This document shows positions 43,656 through 55,395 of a stretch of DNA of 64,000 nucleotides, in pieces. The stretch is from Typhlomys cinereus (Eukaryota; Chordata; Mammalia; Rodentia; Platacanthomyidae). The notes beneath the pieces are model-generated. The model ran no database searches, was not told the origin of the DNA, and was given only the letters and a program-made list of their open reading frames with translations. Both the position numbers and the translations under genes were made by a program. Each line of letters opens with the position of its first letter. Position 1 is the first letter of the stretch. The stretch covers positions 17,264,688-17,328,687 of the forward strand of contig JALPQD010000004.1 of the NCBI GenBank assembly GCA_023101885.1. The letters are read 5' to 3'.

Positions 43656-46244
43656 GACATTGGGTCCCACACTCAAGAGGCCAAAGCATGGGATCAGCCT
43701 GGCTTATATATGGAGACTCGAAAGAAGACAAAGCAAAAACAACAAATACATTTTATAAAAATAGATACTTAACTCTTTAAAAGCTCTATGTATCTTTAAT
43801 ATACTTTTCTTTTAAATGCTCCCAGAAAATAAAGTTGTGATTTTGATAAAATTTCAAAGACAATCAACAACAGCCAAAACCTTGCATAATCTCAAACACC
43901 TAGCAAAGTGAGTAATAAGCAAATAAAAAGATATAAAACTAAAATGTCAGTCACATCCAGCCATGTATATCACTCTTTCTTATAAGCAGAATATAAATTC
44001 AATATTTAAAAATGTTTCCTAACTCACATTTCTAAAGAAGGCAGCACATCATGCTCCCAGAGAATTACAGAATACCCCTGTCCCCTTTGTTCACATACTA
44101 ATTCATACTTTAGAAACTCAGATATTCAAATAACAAACAACTGAGGGTTGGAAGGAAAATTACAAATTACAGTCATATGTGATAGTCTAAGCAAATGGCA
44201 GCCAAATTTCCCTATATAAATTGGAGAATTCTCTTATGATTTCATATGTGTACTGAAAAGAAAAACAGTGAAAAGGAAATTCATATTTTACTCTGCTAAT
44301 ACAGGATATAGGTAAAGGTTCATGTTTAAATTGTTAGAGATAAGGAGTCTTCCAGGGATGCAGTTTTAACAAAGCATAATACCACTAAAATATTCAGATT
44401 AAATTTCATTTTTTTTAAATTAGGTTAGCACTTTCAGTGCAAAATCATGGTATATTACCAGTTTTAAATAAGGTGACTCAGCTAAAAGCAATAAAGGCTA
44501 TTTTGAAAGAAGATGAAAGGAGACACAAGTTAGTCAATAGAATCATTAGAGAAAAACTAGTTTCAATCGATAAAATCTATAAAGCAATAAGGGTACCCTC
44601 CCTGTGTGTTTCATGGCTTGAAGCCTTAGCTATTGCTGTTAATTATCAGTGAACCCAAAGTGATAACTTTGAGGATAACTTTGACAATAAGGTATCAAGA
44701 GATAAGCCCGTTTTTCAGGTCATAGAATATTCCAAGAGAGAACTGTGCTCGCTTTGTAAAGTGACAATTAATCATTGTTAATCCTCATCATCTTTGCAAC
44801 ACGTTCACAGAAGAGAACTCAGAGTTGCTGCTGATGGGAACTACCTCAAAGAGAAAATGTGCAGAGACTAAATCTGCAGCCTGAGGCTTCTGTGGAGAAC
44901 CGAGTAAACAACTGTTCTGCCGTTGGCCAGCTGAAGGGGAATTATTTGTGGGTTGTGAAGTTAAAACTTTTCTTACCCCTATTCCCTATCCACCCTCCCT
45001 AGGTCAGGCACTGCCCCTGGCCTTGACACAACGTGGGTCCAAACATTGCCACTGCTCATTCTCCATCAGAATAAGTCCAGTAGCTCCTATTTAAATGATC
45101 CACATGTTCTGATCATCTGAGGATGTGGATTTTGTCATTTGCATATTGTTTTGCCCTGATCTCTAGTTCAAAAAAATAAAGCATGTTTTGCAGCAGCCTG
45201 GTGTAGAAATTCTAAATGTTCCCAGAATAAAAATAAACATGCTCTAGCAAAGCCATTTGGGGATATTAGTTGGCATCTTTGGGCTGTATTCAGAAATAAG
45301 AGAGCATCCATTCGTAGCAATCCTTATAATGTTGTCTCTGTTTACATTGTTATTATGCTTCTAACTGCTTTGGAATACATGGTAGTCTTTTTCTTTTTTA
45401 TTTCATTTTTTTGAGGTCCATTTAAGTACTCTTTTGTACTTTTATTTTTCTTAACTCAAGGAAAGCAAAGTCCAAAAGGAATATATTTCCATAGACTATA
45501 TGATAGACATGAAAAAATCCAAGTTTAGGTCCTTGTTAAACGTGCTATGATCAGTAGAGTTAGACCTCTTCTGAGTCTCCCAGTGGCTGTCAAAGCAGAT
45601 ATGTGGTATCTGTGTCAGCCACGTGCCTCTTTAAAGCCTTACATGGTTGACTTGTCCTTGCTCAGCTTGGAGTCATTTAAAAAATACTTTGAGAGCTAGC
45701 CATGAGAATTACAAATCATTTTTCAAAGGTATGTACAGCTCTGCAAATTACAATGAGTTTACAGGTGCAGTCTTATTCTGTGTAACCTAGAGATGAAAGA
45801 GTTATCAAGGACACTGATGCTCATTGCTGCACCGATGAAAACCTCATGAATTCAAAAATTGTGGCAATAATCTCTTTCATGGAAATAGATCTATGAGGTT
45901 GTCAAGCACACAGCAGCCAATTCCCTCCTGAACAGTGAGGCCTTGTAAGTATTATGGGGCTTCAACATAGCAGGGTCAGCGAGTGGCAGCAAAGATCCTC
46001 CCCTCACACACACTCGAGGAAACATGGTGGTCACACTTCTATTTTGTGGCTCACTGAAAGCTTATAATCACCAAATAGAATACTGTCCTTTTCTCACATT
46101 TAAAATAAATGAAGTTTAAATGCAAAGATATCTTGTTCTATCCAAGATCAAGATTACCAAGCTCACAAATGTTGTGGTAAGACTCTTAATCCAAAAAAGA
46201 ACTGAGAAGGGAAAGTATTGCCCTTGATGCTTCAAGTGCGCAAG
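43656..46244. other. No recognised gene or transposon
   Basis: This is unique-looking sequence of about 2.6 kb. The frame at 44437-44652 (71 codons) is Lys/Ile-rich without a recognised domain. A short octamer-type ATTTGCAT occurs near 45136-45145. No repeat was named. Confidence 0.4.
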
Positions 46245-46272
46245 CACACACACAGACACACACACACACACA

Positions 46273-46341
<69 letters not shown>

Positions 46342-46355
46342 ACACACACACACAG

Positions 46356-46425
<70 letters not shown>

Positions 46426-46450
46426 ACACACACACACAGACACACACACA
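46245..46450 (+). repeat. (CA)n tract with ~82 bp higher-order periodicity
   Basis: About 205 bp of CA repeats is broken only by G substitutions at 46255, 46273, 46305/46307, 46337, 46355, 46385/46387, 46421 and 46439. The spacing pattern (single, single, double) repeats with a period of 80-84 bp, giving about two and a half larger units. The His/Thr and Cys/Val frames across it are artefacts. Confidence 0.92.
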
Positions 46451-46730
46451 AACACCAAAGTCCAGCCACTTAAATTTGTCCTTTGTAAACTCAATCCCGT
46501 GTATTTAAGCTCTTTCTTCATTGATCCATAACCAAAACTTACCCACTGACATAAGGAAATCTCTAAACTACTATCTCTATTTAGAGATTCTCTCAGTCTC
46601 TTCCATCCATGAAACATGTACACATTATTTTCATATGAAATTTGCCCATCGTCAGGGCCAAAGCCTGATTGGCAGTTCATTGATGATACCACTAGCTTTT
46701 CTAGTATCTAGTCAGCGCTCTCTTTTTACT

Positions 46731-46736
<6 letters not shown>

Positions 46737-46785
<49 letters not shown>

Positions 46786-46975
46786 CTGTGGAGGCCGAAG
46801 GGTGATATCAGGAATCATCTTGTATTACTCCCTTTTGCCTTTCTCTGAGGTTTCCCAGCCTCTACATTCCAGGGCCAAATTTCAGAGAACTTCCACAATC
46901 TGCCTCAGGTCTCAAGTCCTTTTTCTTACAAGGCAAAGGTTTAATTGTCCCTTAGCAATTTCCCTAGCCCTAGTC
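46737..46975 (-). mobile_element. Older copy of the local SINE
   Basis: Plus-strand text runs from a TG tract (46737-46782) through 'gaagggtgatatcaggaatc' and 'ggtttcccagcctctacatt' to 'agcaatttccctagccctag', the reverse complement of the older subfamily with its head at the right end. CpGs are lost. Confidence 0.8.
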
Positions 46976-47099
46976 AAAGCTTTCTTAAGTGACCACATGA
47001 ACCTGGTTTTCCCATTAAAGGATTATCTTCAAGTTAAACCAAACCCTCCATTTCACTCAAGGTTCAAGGAACATCATAGAGGATGGGGAAGGAAGAATG
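46976..47099. other. Short unassigned gap between SINE and L1
   Basis: No feature recognised. Confidence 0.3.
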
Positions 47100-47515
47100 A
47101 AAGAACCAGATGGTGAGGAGTACAATATGATTACACTGCAGCTGGATCTACCTCCACAAGATGTGCACAAGATTTGGATCATTGACAGTTCACCATAGCA
47201 GGGGGAAGAACACTTTAGGAACCACTTCTCTCTGAGAGACTATTGAGGATTTATGATGATATGGAAATGGGAGCTATTTCCTTTAATGGCATACTTGCTG
47301 ATATAAGATCTATGCTCTAGGAAGGAACAGGAACATTCAAGTACAGGCAACCCATGAGAAATTAGTGGGCTGCTCATGCAAAAAATATGAAAGCAGAAGG
47401 GCAACAGATTGGGAAAGTTTTTTCCCAGTGGATGGATGGTGCAATATGGAATGAAAATGACAAATTCATTGTCTTCAAGAATGAAATTGTCATAAATAAA
47501 ATTAAATATTTTTCA
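47100..47515 (+). mobile_element. Old L1 3' UTR end
   Basis: The text 'atggatggtgcaatatggaa', 'tgacaaattcattgtcttca' and 'agaatgaaattgtcataaat' parallels the end of the old L1 at 50800-50890 ('ataaattcattgtgttcatg'). It runs into an A/T-rich tail at about 47490-47515, after which a second L1 begins head to tail. Confidence 0.5.
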
Positions 47516-50500
47516 AAAAGACTGCCTCAAATTTCCAATTCAATTCTTCACCAAAATTGAAAAAAAATTCTCAAAATTCAAATGGAAACACAAAAGGCTT
47601 TAGATAGCTAAAACAATCTTGAGTGATACAAATACCACTAGAGTTATCAGCATAAGTTATACTATAGAGTCATGGTAATAAAAACAGCATTGTACTGGCA
47701 TAAAAACATACACATCAATCAGTGGAATAGAACTAAGAATCCAGATATAAGCTTCCATAGCTACAGCCATGCGATTTTTGATAAAGGTTCTAGACATATG
47801 CATACACATACATACATATATAAAAGACAGAATCTTCAACAAACGTTACTGGGAAAACTGGATATCTCCATATAGAAAAATGAAAATTGACCTTTACCTT
47901 TCACTTTGTACAAAAATTAATTCCAAATGGATCAAAGATTTCAAACCAAAAGGATCAAACTTGACACTCCAAATTTTCAGAAGAAAGAACAGAAAATACA
48001 TTTGAACTGATAAGCCTAGTTCTGAACAGGATCTCATTTGCATGGAAAATAAGACAAACATCAATAAGTGAGACCTTTATGAAATTAAAAAGCTTCTGTT
48101 CCAAAAATGAAATGGTTAATCAAGCAAAAAGGCAACCCACAAAATAGGAGAATATCTTTGCTAATTATGTACCTAAAAAAGGATTAATCTCAAGAGTATA
48201 AAGAACTCAAAAAATTATACATCAAGAAAACAAATAACTCAATTAAAAGTGAACTTTGGAACTAAAAAGGCTTTTCAAAAGAAGAAATTCAAATGTCAAA
48301 GAAATATCTTTAAAAGTGTTCAACTTCCCAAGGATGGGAGGAGTCATGATATGCATGATAGTCCACACAAGTTAGGGCCGAAGCAATTATAATAGGACTC
48401 GGCATGATCTGCACAATGACCAACATATCATTGACCCCTCAAAGTCTAGCAAGAGATTAACAGTCACAATAGTGTTCCTATACTTAAGGGGAACACAAGA
48501 AAGAGTTCTAGGAAATGCCACTGAGTCCTTACACCTCATCAGAGAGGAGGATCCAGAGGAAAGTTTGACACACATTAAAGGATGCTTCAGAGATGGGGAG
48601 GGGGCAGTGGGAGAAAGGGAGGGAGGGGAGAAAGGAAAGTGGAAAGGGGGAGGGAGCAGGGAGGTCCAGGGAAGGGTGGAGGGAGGGAGGAGACCAGGGT
48701 ACCTATTACGTTTGTATGAGCGGAAAAATTATATAAAAAAAAAGATAAAAGGAAAAAAAAGTGTTCAACTTCCCTAGCCATCAGGGAGATGTAAATTAAA
48801 ACTATTCTGACATAGCATCTTACCCCAGGCAGAATGATTAAGATCAAGAATACAAACAATAAATTCTGGCTAGGATATGGGGAAAAGGGAACCCATATTC
48901 TACTCCTTGTTTGTAGGAGTGTAAACTGGTGCAGTCATGTTAGATATCAGTATGATCAATATGGAGGCTCCTTAAAAAAGATAAAAATTGAACTGTATGA
49001 CCCAGCTATACCACTTCTGGTATATTCTCAAAAGATTATACATCTTAACATCTTATTGCAGAGACACTTATATATCTATACTCATTGCAACTCTGTTCAT
49101 GACAGCAAGAAAATGAAATCAGCCTACTTGTCCATCAGTGGATGAGCGGGGATCGAAAAGGCAGTATACATACACACAATGGAACTCTACTCAGCTATGA
49201 ATAAAAATGAAATTATAAAATTTCCTGATAAATGAGTGGAACTGAAAACTATTATATTGAATTAGCTGTACCAGACACATAAAGACAGATGCTACATGTT
49301 CTTTCTTATATTCAGATGTTAGTATTAAGTCTTCTGATATGTATAATTAACTAATAATTCCTATAATAGACAGAAATATTGAAAAGGATCTTTCAGTGAG
49401 GGTGGGGTGAAGGGACAGTTTGAAGACCTTAAAGGAAAAGATATGGGAGACCACAGGTGGTAAGGTAGAAAGGATAATAATATGGGGAAATATTAAAGGT
49501 TGAGAGAGTAACAAATAGTTCTAAAGTTGTAAAGTACAACCAGACATAAACATCATATATTAGAAGCATATAAAAAAGCTTTTCTTTCCAAAAAGAGTGT
49601 TAACAGACATACCCTATACAGGGGAACATAGAGAAAAGAATATGATGAATATAGTGGAAAATACCTTATGATGCACCTACCAGGAATGATAGGCACTTAA
49701 ACAAAGTTTAAGTATCAGGTATGTGATTACTCCTAACAAGTTGTTAGTCAGCGAGGTCTCAAAGGCCCCCAAAAGAGGATAAGCTTTTACCAAAGTTCTT
49801 GATTGCCCTCCAGAAACTGATAGCAAGATGTTGCTGAAGACATACATGTTGATTACAAAAAGCAGAAAACAAAGTGGAACTGGTCTGGAAACTCGCTGCT
49901 CGCTAGTCAACTTTCATAATACCAGAAAGTATTATGCAAACTGTTGGGGAAGAAAAGCAATCAACAATCTCATCAATCTGTGAAAGATGCAAGGTTCAAT
50001 AACTAGACAGGAGTGACCAGCAGTGCAATCATGAGAAAAATGCCAAGAGGACAATTAACAGCTTTCTGAGTAGATTTAAGGTCCACTTTTCAGTAGGGAA
50101 ACCATTTCTGATACTATCAACCAGGTCAAGAATCTATGAAAGGGGAGGACCTAGACTCTAAGGGGCATAAACTGTTAAAGTTAGCTATAAAGACACTATA
50201 TGAAACTGCATTTTAAACATTTGTCATCATAACCACAAATTGGAGGGGCACTCAGCACACACAATTTAGAAGTAGCCTTTTACAATGGAAAGTGTTTATT
50301 ACAGATAATCACAACTGGCACACAAAATAAGTGACTATGGACTCTTCAGCCATAAACAGAACATCTAGACCCCCACCTCTATCCTAAGTCTCAGGGAATA
50401 TCATAGAAGAAGGAGTGATAAGTTGTAAGAGCCTGAATGGTACAGGAATGTGACCAGATAATATGTTCTAGACATGAAAGAGCTGTTACATCCATGAACT

Positions 50501-50890
50501 CACTCATCTATGTGTATTTCCATAATACCTGCATGGGATTTGTCCCATCAATGTTTCACTGTGGAAGGGGGATGATCTCAAGAAGCCCCAGGTCTCTCTG
50601 AGACATTATTAAGGATGAATTGGATGTGAGGGAAGGAAAGATACATTCCCCAAATAATATACCCACTGATACATGATTCATGCACCTGCAAGTATTCGGG
50701 TACCTGCCATCAAAGGCATCCCAGATGAAATTCAGTGGACCATACATAAGAAAAGATATGAAATTAGGATGGAGACTGGCAGGGAAGAAGAAAGGTTGTA
50801 ATAGAAAGAGGAGAATGGAATTAGGGATTAAGTTGTGAAAATATCATAAATTCATTGTGTTCATGTATGAAACTACTAAAGAATTTAAAA
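47516..50890 (+). mobile_element. Old 5'-truncated L1 (ORF2 3' part and long 3' UTR)
   Basis: From 47516 to about 49300 the L1 ORF2 3' blocks are readable in order ('caaatggaaacacaaaaggc', 'gtactggcataaaaacatac', 'aggcaacccacaaaatagga', 'aatggaactctactcagcta'). A 3' UTR with old-L1 character follows ('ttaagtatcaggtatgtgat', 'cctcagg...aagttgtaagagcc') and ends near 50890. Stops and frameshifts are frequent. A younger L1 3' end interrupts it at 48330-48756. Confidence 0.75.
48330..48756 (+). mobile_element. Young L1 3' end nested in an old L1
   Basis: This 427 bp piece of L1 3' UTR runs from 'aaggatgggaggagtcatga' through 'gtccacacaagttagggccg', the G-rich tract and 'gtttgtatgagcggaaaa' to an A-rich tail. 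A perfect 18 bp duplication (aaaagtgttcaacttccc at 48312-48329 and 48757-48774) bounds it, and the host L1 continues at 'tagccatcaggg'. It holds no coding sequence. Confidence 0.93.
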
Positions 50891-53292
50891 AATAATATCA
50901 TTTGTCAAAAATCTGTTCTGATTTAGTTCATACCATTACTCCTAAAGCTAATCTTGCTGATAGACAATAGGCTTGTGGGTTTTGTTCTTCTTGTTGTTGT
51001 TCTCTTTAATATTCAGTTCTTCAGCTTCTCCCTTCACTAGTGAGTACTGTACTTCTGTTCCATGTTGTCACCATTAAGCTCAGTGAGTGAAAAGCCAGTA
51101 ATCCAGGTCAGCTGATCTAATAGATTCTATGCTGGCATGCTACTCTGCCTCTGGCAAAGCATTATAGCAACTCTCCATGTCACAAATTGCTTTTAGATCA
51201 ATATCCTAAGTGTTGATTCCTTATATTCTTTCTAATGACACATTTCATGCTGCCTCTAAAATAACTCTACTCAGTGACCCATAAAGATACAAAATGAATG
51301 ATGACCAAGTGAATCCCAAGTCTTCTCCCCTAAATCCTTGCCCCATTTCTGCTGATTACTCTGGTCCAGGATATCATTACCTATTTGAGTACTTGCAGCA
51401 TAACTACAGAGTCCTTCCTAGTCTCTGTTCCCTTGCCTGACCCTCTATTCAAAGCCAGTTAGGTTTGTTTGTTTGCGCCTATCAGTTAACTAGAAGCATG
51501 GCTATGATGGTAGAGATGGGCAGAGAACCATGCATTGGCTTCCTTGGGCCAGAGCTCATGCACTTACATCTTGAATGTCTACATAAGTCTGAATTACAAT
51601 ATGCATGGTCCTCCCTTGGACCAGGCTCTATGAGTATAACTGGGAAGAGCCTCCCCTGGGTCAGAGTCCTTAGACTCATACTATATATGGCTTCCCTCCC
51701 TTAGGCTGGGATCTATGTGCTCATACCATGTACTACATCCCTCGGATCAACAAATATTGCCTAAATATCTGAAAGTAGGCATGAAGGTGTGTAGGCATGA
51801 AGAACCCACCATAAAAGTCTTCCTTGAGAAGATGGTTGGATGGATGGTAAGTTCTCTTACTGAGAATGGTAGACTGCAGGGGGATCAAAGGGACATATAT
51901 TGATGTTTGTGTTAAACATGTTGGGCTTTAATTTTCTTTAAAAAAAAGCCTAGATGATAGCAATTAGAGATTCTGATCTTTACATGTAAATTTGGAAGTA
52001 TTCAATATATGAGAACTTATACTCTGGAGAGTATACTTATACTCTTATACTCTGGAGAGAGGGGACTAGCATAAAACAAGAAGACTAGATTACCTAAGAC
52101 ATTTTATCTCCCTGTGTTGCCTTCCTCCAAAATCACAAAAAAAAAATCTTCCTGCCATGATTTAACCTTTCAAGATATTTCAAGATTCACTTTTTCTCTG
52201 AAACCGTCCCAGCTTTACATTACTTTTACACTAGAACTCACTACCCTTGAAAACGTTAACATTGGCTATGCAGATACACATAAATGTTGATAAGAGTCTG
52301 CTCACACTGAGTTTATATCTTACCAGAAGACTGGCTTCATGTTACTTCTTCCATTAAATATGCATATTATTTATTTACTTGCTATCTTTGATAAGGCAAA
52401 TATATACTATGAGTAATATCTATCTAATTAATGCAAATTTTATAATTTATAATTTTTTTGTTTATAAATTTTGTAAATTTTGAGTTCTCTAGAATCACTG
52501 ATTCTAGTAACTTATATAATTATTTTTGCTTGAGCCAAGCAATATATATATATATGTATATACTCACACATATATATGAAGAAAATGTAATCATATGGTT
52601 CTGTACAAATAGAAGACTAGAATTATAGTTAGCCAACATACTAACCAAGGAATAATATTAAGGAAAAACTGCTATCAGAATAGAAATCCAGTTATGGTCT
52701 GCTAGCATCATTCCTGCAACTATTCCAAGAACATGTTTAGGTGCCTTGAAGAGCCATTTAAATTCTGTCTTTGATCCTCTGTAAGTTGTCTATTCAGACA
52801 GATTCTCAGTCACTAAGGTTTCCATAAAAACTGACAGCTGTCAAAAAATCACATTAATCACAAAATGATGGCAAGCAAAATCACTCATTTATCCCAGAGC
52901 AGTGCCCCATAGTGGTTTGGCAAATCAGGAAGGTTCATAGTTTTTCATGGCAGTCCACCAGGACTGTCTCTCTCCAAAGCCATTAAGTTTCAGTTTATTT
53001 TCTCAGAGTTCCCTGAATTAGAGAACAGAAGGAAACAGCAGGGAAGCAGAGTAGACATGAAAATTTTGTGTAGGTATCCACATCTGCAATCATCAAAGCA
53101 ATTAATGAACCTTTTTTTCTTGCTATTAACAGTGTACCAAAAATTTGTTGAATGATTCAAAGAATGGTAATGCTATAAATTGAGCACATGAATCTATACT
53201 AGGCAGCTCATTCTGTGTGTTTGAGCCTTCAAAAATACAGTGTGTTTTTACAGTGGTATGCAAAAGATCAAATTCAAACTCAAAGAAATGGG
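50891..53292. other. No gene recognised; degenerate tandem structure at 51500-51745
   Basis: Between 51500 and 51745 a theme of the type 'tgggccagagctcatgcac', 'ggaccaggctctatgagta', 'gggtcagagtccttagactc' and 'aggctgggatctatgtgctc' recurs every 45-65 bases, suggesting an old minisatellite. Elsewhere the text is AT-rich, with a TA run at 52540-52580 and a small local duplication at 52019-52065. Confidence 0.4.
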
Positions 53293-53666
53293 TGTTGCAG
53301 TTATTTTTTCTTCTGCTGTGAGACAACATTCAAACATAAGCAACAAGGTGATAAAGGAGATTTATTTGGCTTACTGTTTTAGAGAGGAGATACAGTCCAT
53401 CATGGCAGGACAGGTATGGTGGGTAATAGAAGCTTGAGGCAGTTCAGACATCATGATTCAGCTGAAAAAGCAAGCAACAGACACAAGAGCACACAACAAG
53501 AGGAAATAGGGCAAGGCTGACCAACTTCAAGGCTTGTCCCATGTAACATGCCTTCTTCCACCAAGACTCCACCTTCTAAATTTGCCACAACCTTTCCAAA
53601 TATTAACATCAACAATGGATGCAAACACATGAGCTGTAGGGGACAATTCACATTTAAACCATGGCA
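53293..53666 (-). mobile_element. ORR1-like MaLR solo LTR
   Basis: The 374 bp unit reads, in reverse complement, from TG ('tgccatggtttaaatgtgaa') through 'cctacagctcatgtgtttgc' to a CA end ('...actgcaaca'). Its order of blocks equals the LTRs at 6921 and 8932, and its length equals that of 62331-62706. The frames across it on both strands are artefacts. Confidence 0.82.
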
Positions 53667-54004
53667 ATTGGTTAGCCTGCTCAATTCTCATAGCTAGTAG
53701 GTAGGAATTTGTATTTGTCTCAAAATTTGTACTCCAAGTATGATTGTCCATGTGACACAATAAGGTTATTGCTCCAACTCATCTGCAAAATTTACTGAAT
53801 AAAAAAGCCTCAATGATTAGAAACAGGAAAGGCTCCCACACAGCAGTATTAGCATTGATCTGTATAGCCACAGACTGTATAAGAGCATTTGACAGTTAAC
53901 ATTACAATGGCAGGCACAACTTCTCAAAATGTCGTGTTCCATGTGTATATGCATATGAAACTAGTTAGCTAAATAAAGCTGTGTAGCCAGCCTACATCAG
54001 CCCA
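53667..54004. other. No recognised feature
   Basis: A short AT-rich interval between two LTRs, with no LTR internal sequence in it. Confidence 0.35.
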
Positions 54005-54380
54005 TGTTAAACCTTGAGCTAACAATATCTCCCACAGGCTCATGTCCTGAGCATTTTATCCCTGGATAGTGGTGCCATTTTTGGAGGCTGTGAAAGTTTC
54101 GGTAGCTGAGACCTGGCTAATGATGTGGATTATTAGAGGTAGCCATCTGAAGGTTTTTATCCACCTCTGTTTCTGACTTGTATGTTTTCTCCTAGTCCAT
54201 GCTATGTGAATGCACCATCATCCCATGCTTATGCTTCCAGAGACTGAGCTACTCTCACTTTACCTTCTCTGCTATGATGAGCTGAAAACCCTCCAAAACC
54301 ATGAGTCAAAACAAATCCTTCTTCCTTTAGCTAATCCCCTATGGAATTTCCTACAGCAACAGGAAAAGTAACTGAGACCA
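54005..54380 (+). mobile_element. MaLR solo LTR, older relative of ORR1
   Basis: It begins tgttaaaccttgagctaaca, has 'ctcccacaggctcatgtcct', 'gctatgatgagctgaaaacc', 'aaaccatgagtcaaaacaaa' and ends 'acagcaacaggaaaagtaac' plus 'tgagacca'. The TG...CA limits give 376 bp. Divergence is higher than for 53293-53666. Confidence 0.7.
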
Positions 54381-54679
54381 TGACTTCTCCTTTTTTTTTT
54401 TTAGGTCTGTTTCAAATTGGTCACAACCTACAGAATCAAAGTCAAACATTATAAAAGTACTCAAAAAGAATTTTATATTCTAGATGAGTTTTAATTCTAA
54501 AAGAAAGACTTAGGTTTCTCCCCCTACCTGTTCCACTATCAGAGATTCAAGAAGTATTCATGAATACTTACACCAGAGGAAAAAACAAGCAACAAGTTTC
54601 AGCTGTATTCTTTGCAATGAAATACACCTCAAGAAGAACCATTATACAAAGTTTGTAGAAAATAAGAAATGAATAAGTT

Positions 54680-55395
54680 CCCTTTCTCCCTGCCCAGGAC
54701 TTCCGGGTCCACAGAGGACACACTGCTCATCAATTAAATCCACTCGCCCAGCTCCTCCCACCAGCCAATGGAAGCAGCACCCAGCCTGCTCCAGGCAAGG
54801 GAGAGCCACTAGGCCACACCCCAGGTCCCTAGGCTAACTGCTCTGTCACCCGCACCTCTGCCCTTTCTGCCTGCCCAGAACACTAGTGGTCCAGGGAGGA
54901 CAGACACACTGCTCATCAGAATTCAACAGAGTCCAAAGAAAACCCAAGCAAAGCTCTAGGGGACAAAGGCCACACATCTAAAGTCCTGTACAATAATCCT
55001 ATCACATGGGAGAGATTCTTCACATCCAGCCCAAAGATAAGTAAAGCCCCTTTTTACCATCCTGTTCCTTTCAATTATTAATTACTAAAGAGTAACTTTT
55101 CCATATAGTCACCCCCAAAACATATACAACTTCAGGGACTATATCAATCGCCCTCACATATCACCAAGGTACTAAATCGTAAAAGTGCACTACCATACTA
55201 TTATTCACCCCCTGTCTACCCACTGTACTAACTATCTAATAGCCTCATTTAGGAAATAACAATAACAACAAGCGTACCCAACTCCAAAGTAAACACTAGT
55301 AAAAACTGCTCGAGAGTAGTAATACAAACTAATTCCATTCAGTCAAAAACATGCAGAAATGGAAAGAAGGTCTTAAGAGATAAAAAAAAAAACAA
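54680..55395 (+). promoter_or_regulatory. L1 5' UTR with tandem promoter monomer (181 bp period)
   Basis: The element begins 'ccctttctccctgcccagga', and a matching start 'ccctttctgcctgcccagaa' appears 181 bases later at 54861. The two then run in parallel through 'gtccacagaggacacactgc' / 'ggtccagggaggaca...' to 'actgctcatca' for about 57 bases. Rodent L1s carry such tandem 5' monomers as internal RNA polymerase II promoters. The second copy merges into the rest of the UTR, so only one full unit plus a partial one is present. A non-monomeric tether runs from about 54930 to the ORF1 start. Confidence 0.75.

Noticed and set aside
44437..44652. 71-codon Lys/Ile-rich frame in repeat-poor DNA
   Set aside because: Its length is expected by chance in AT-rich DNA; no similarity, start context or splice sites supports it.
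46245..46450. CRISPR-like regular spacing
   Set aside because: The spacing comes from interruptions in a CA microsatellite. There are no unique spacers, and the DNA is mammalian.
46116..46692. Cys/Val-rich and His/Thr-rich frames
   Set aside because: They are translations of a CA/TG microsatellite, not proteins.
51465..51704. 79-codon frame across the degenerate tandem theme
   Set aside because: The tandem units are not in phase with the frame, and no domain is visible.
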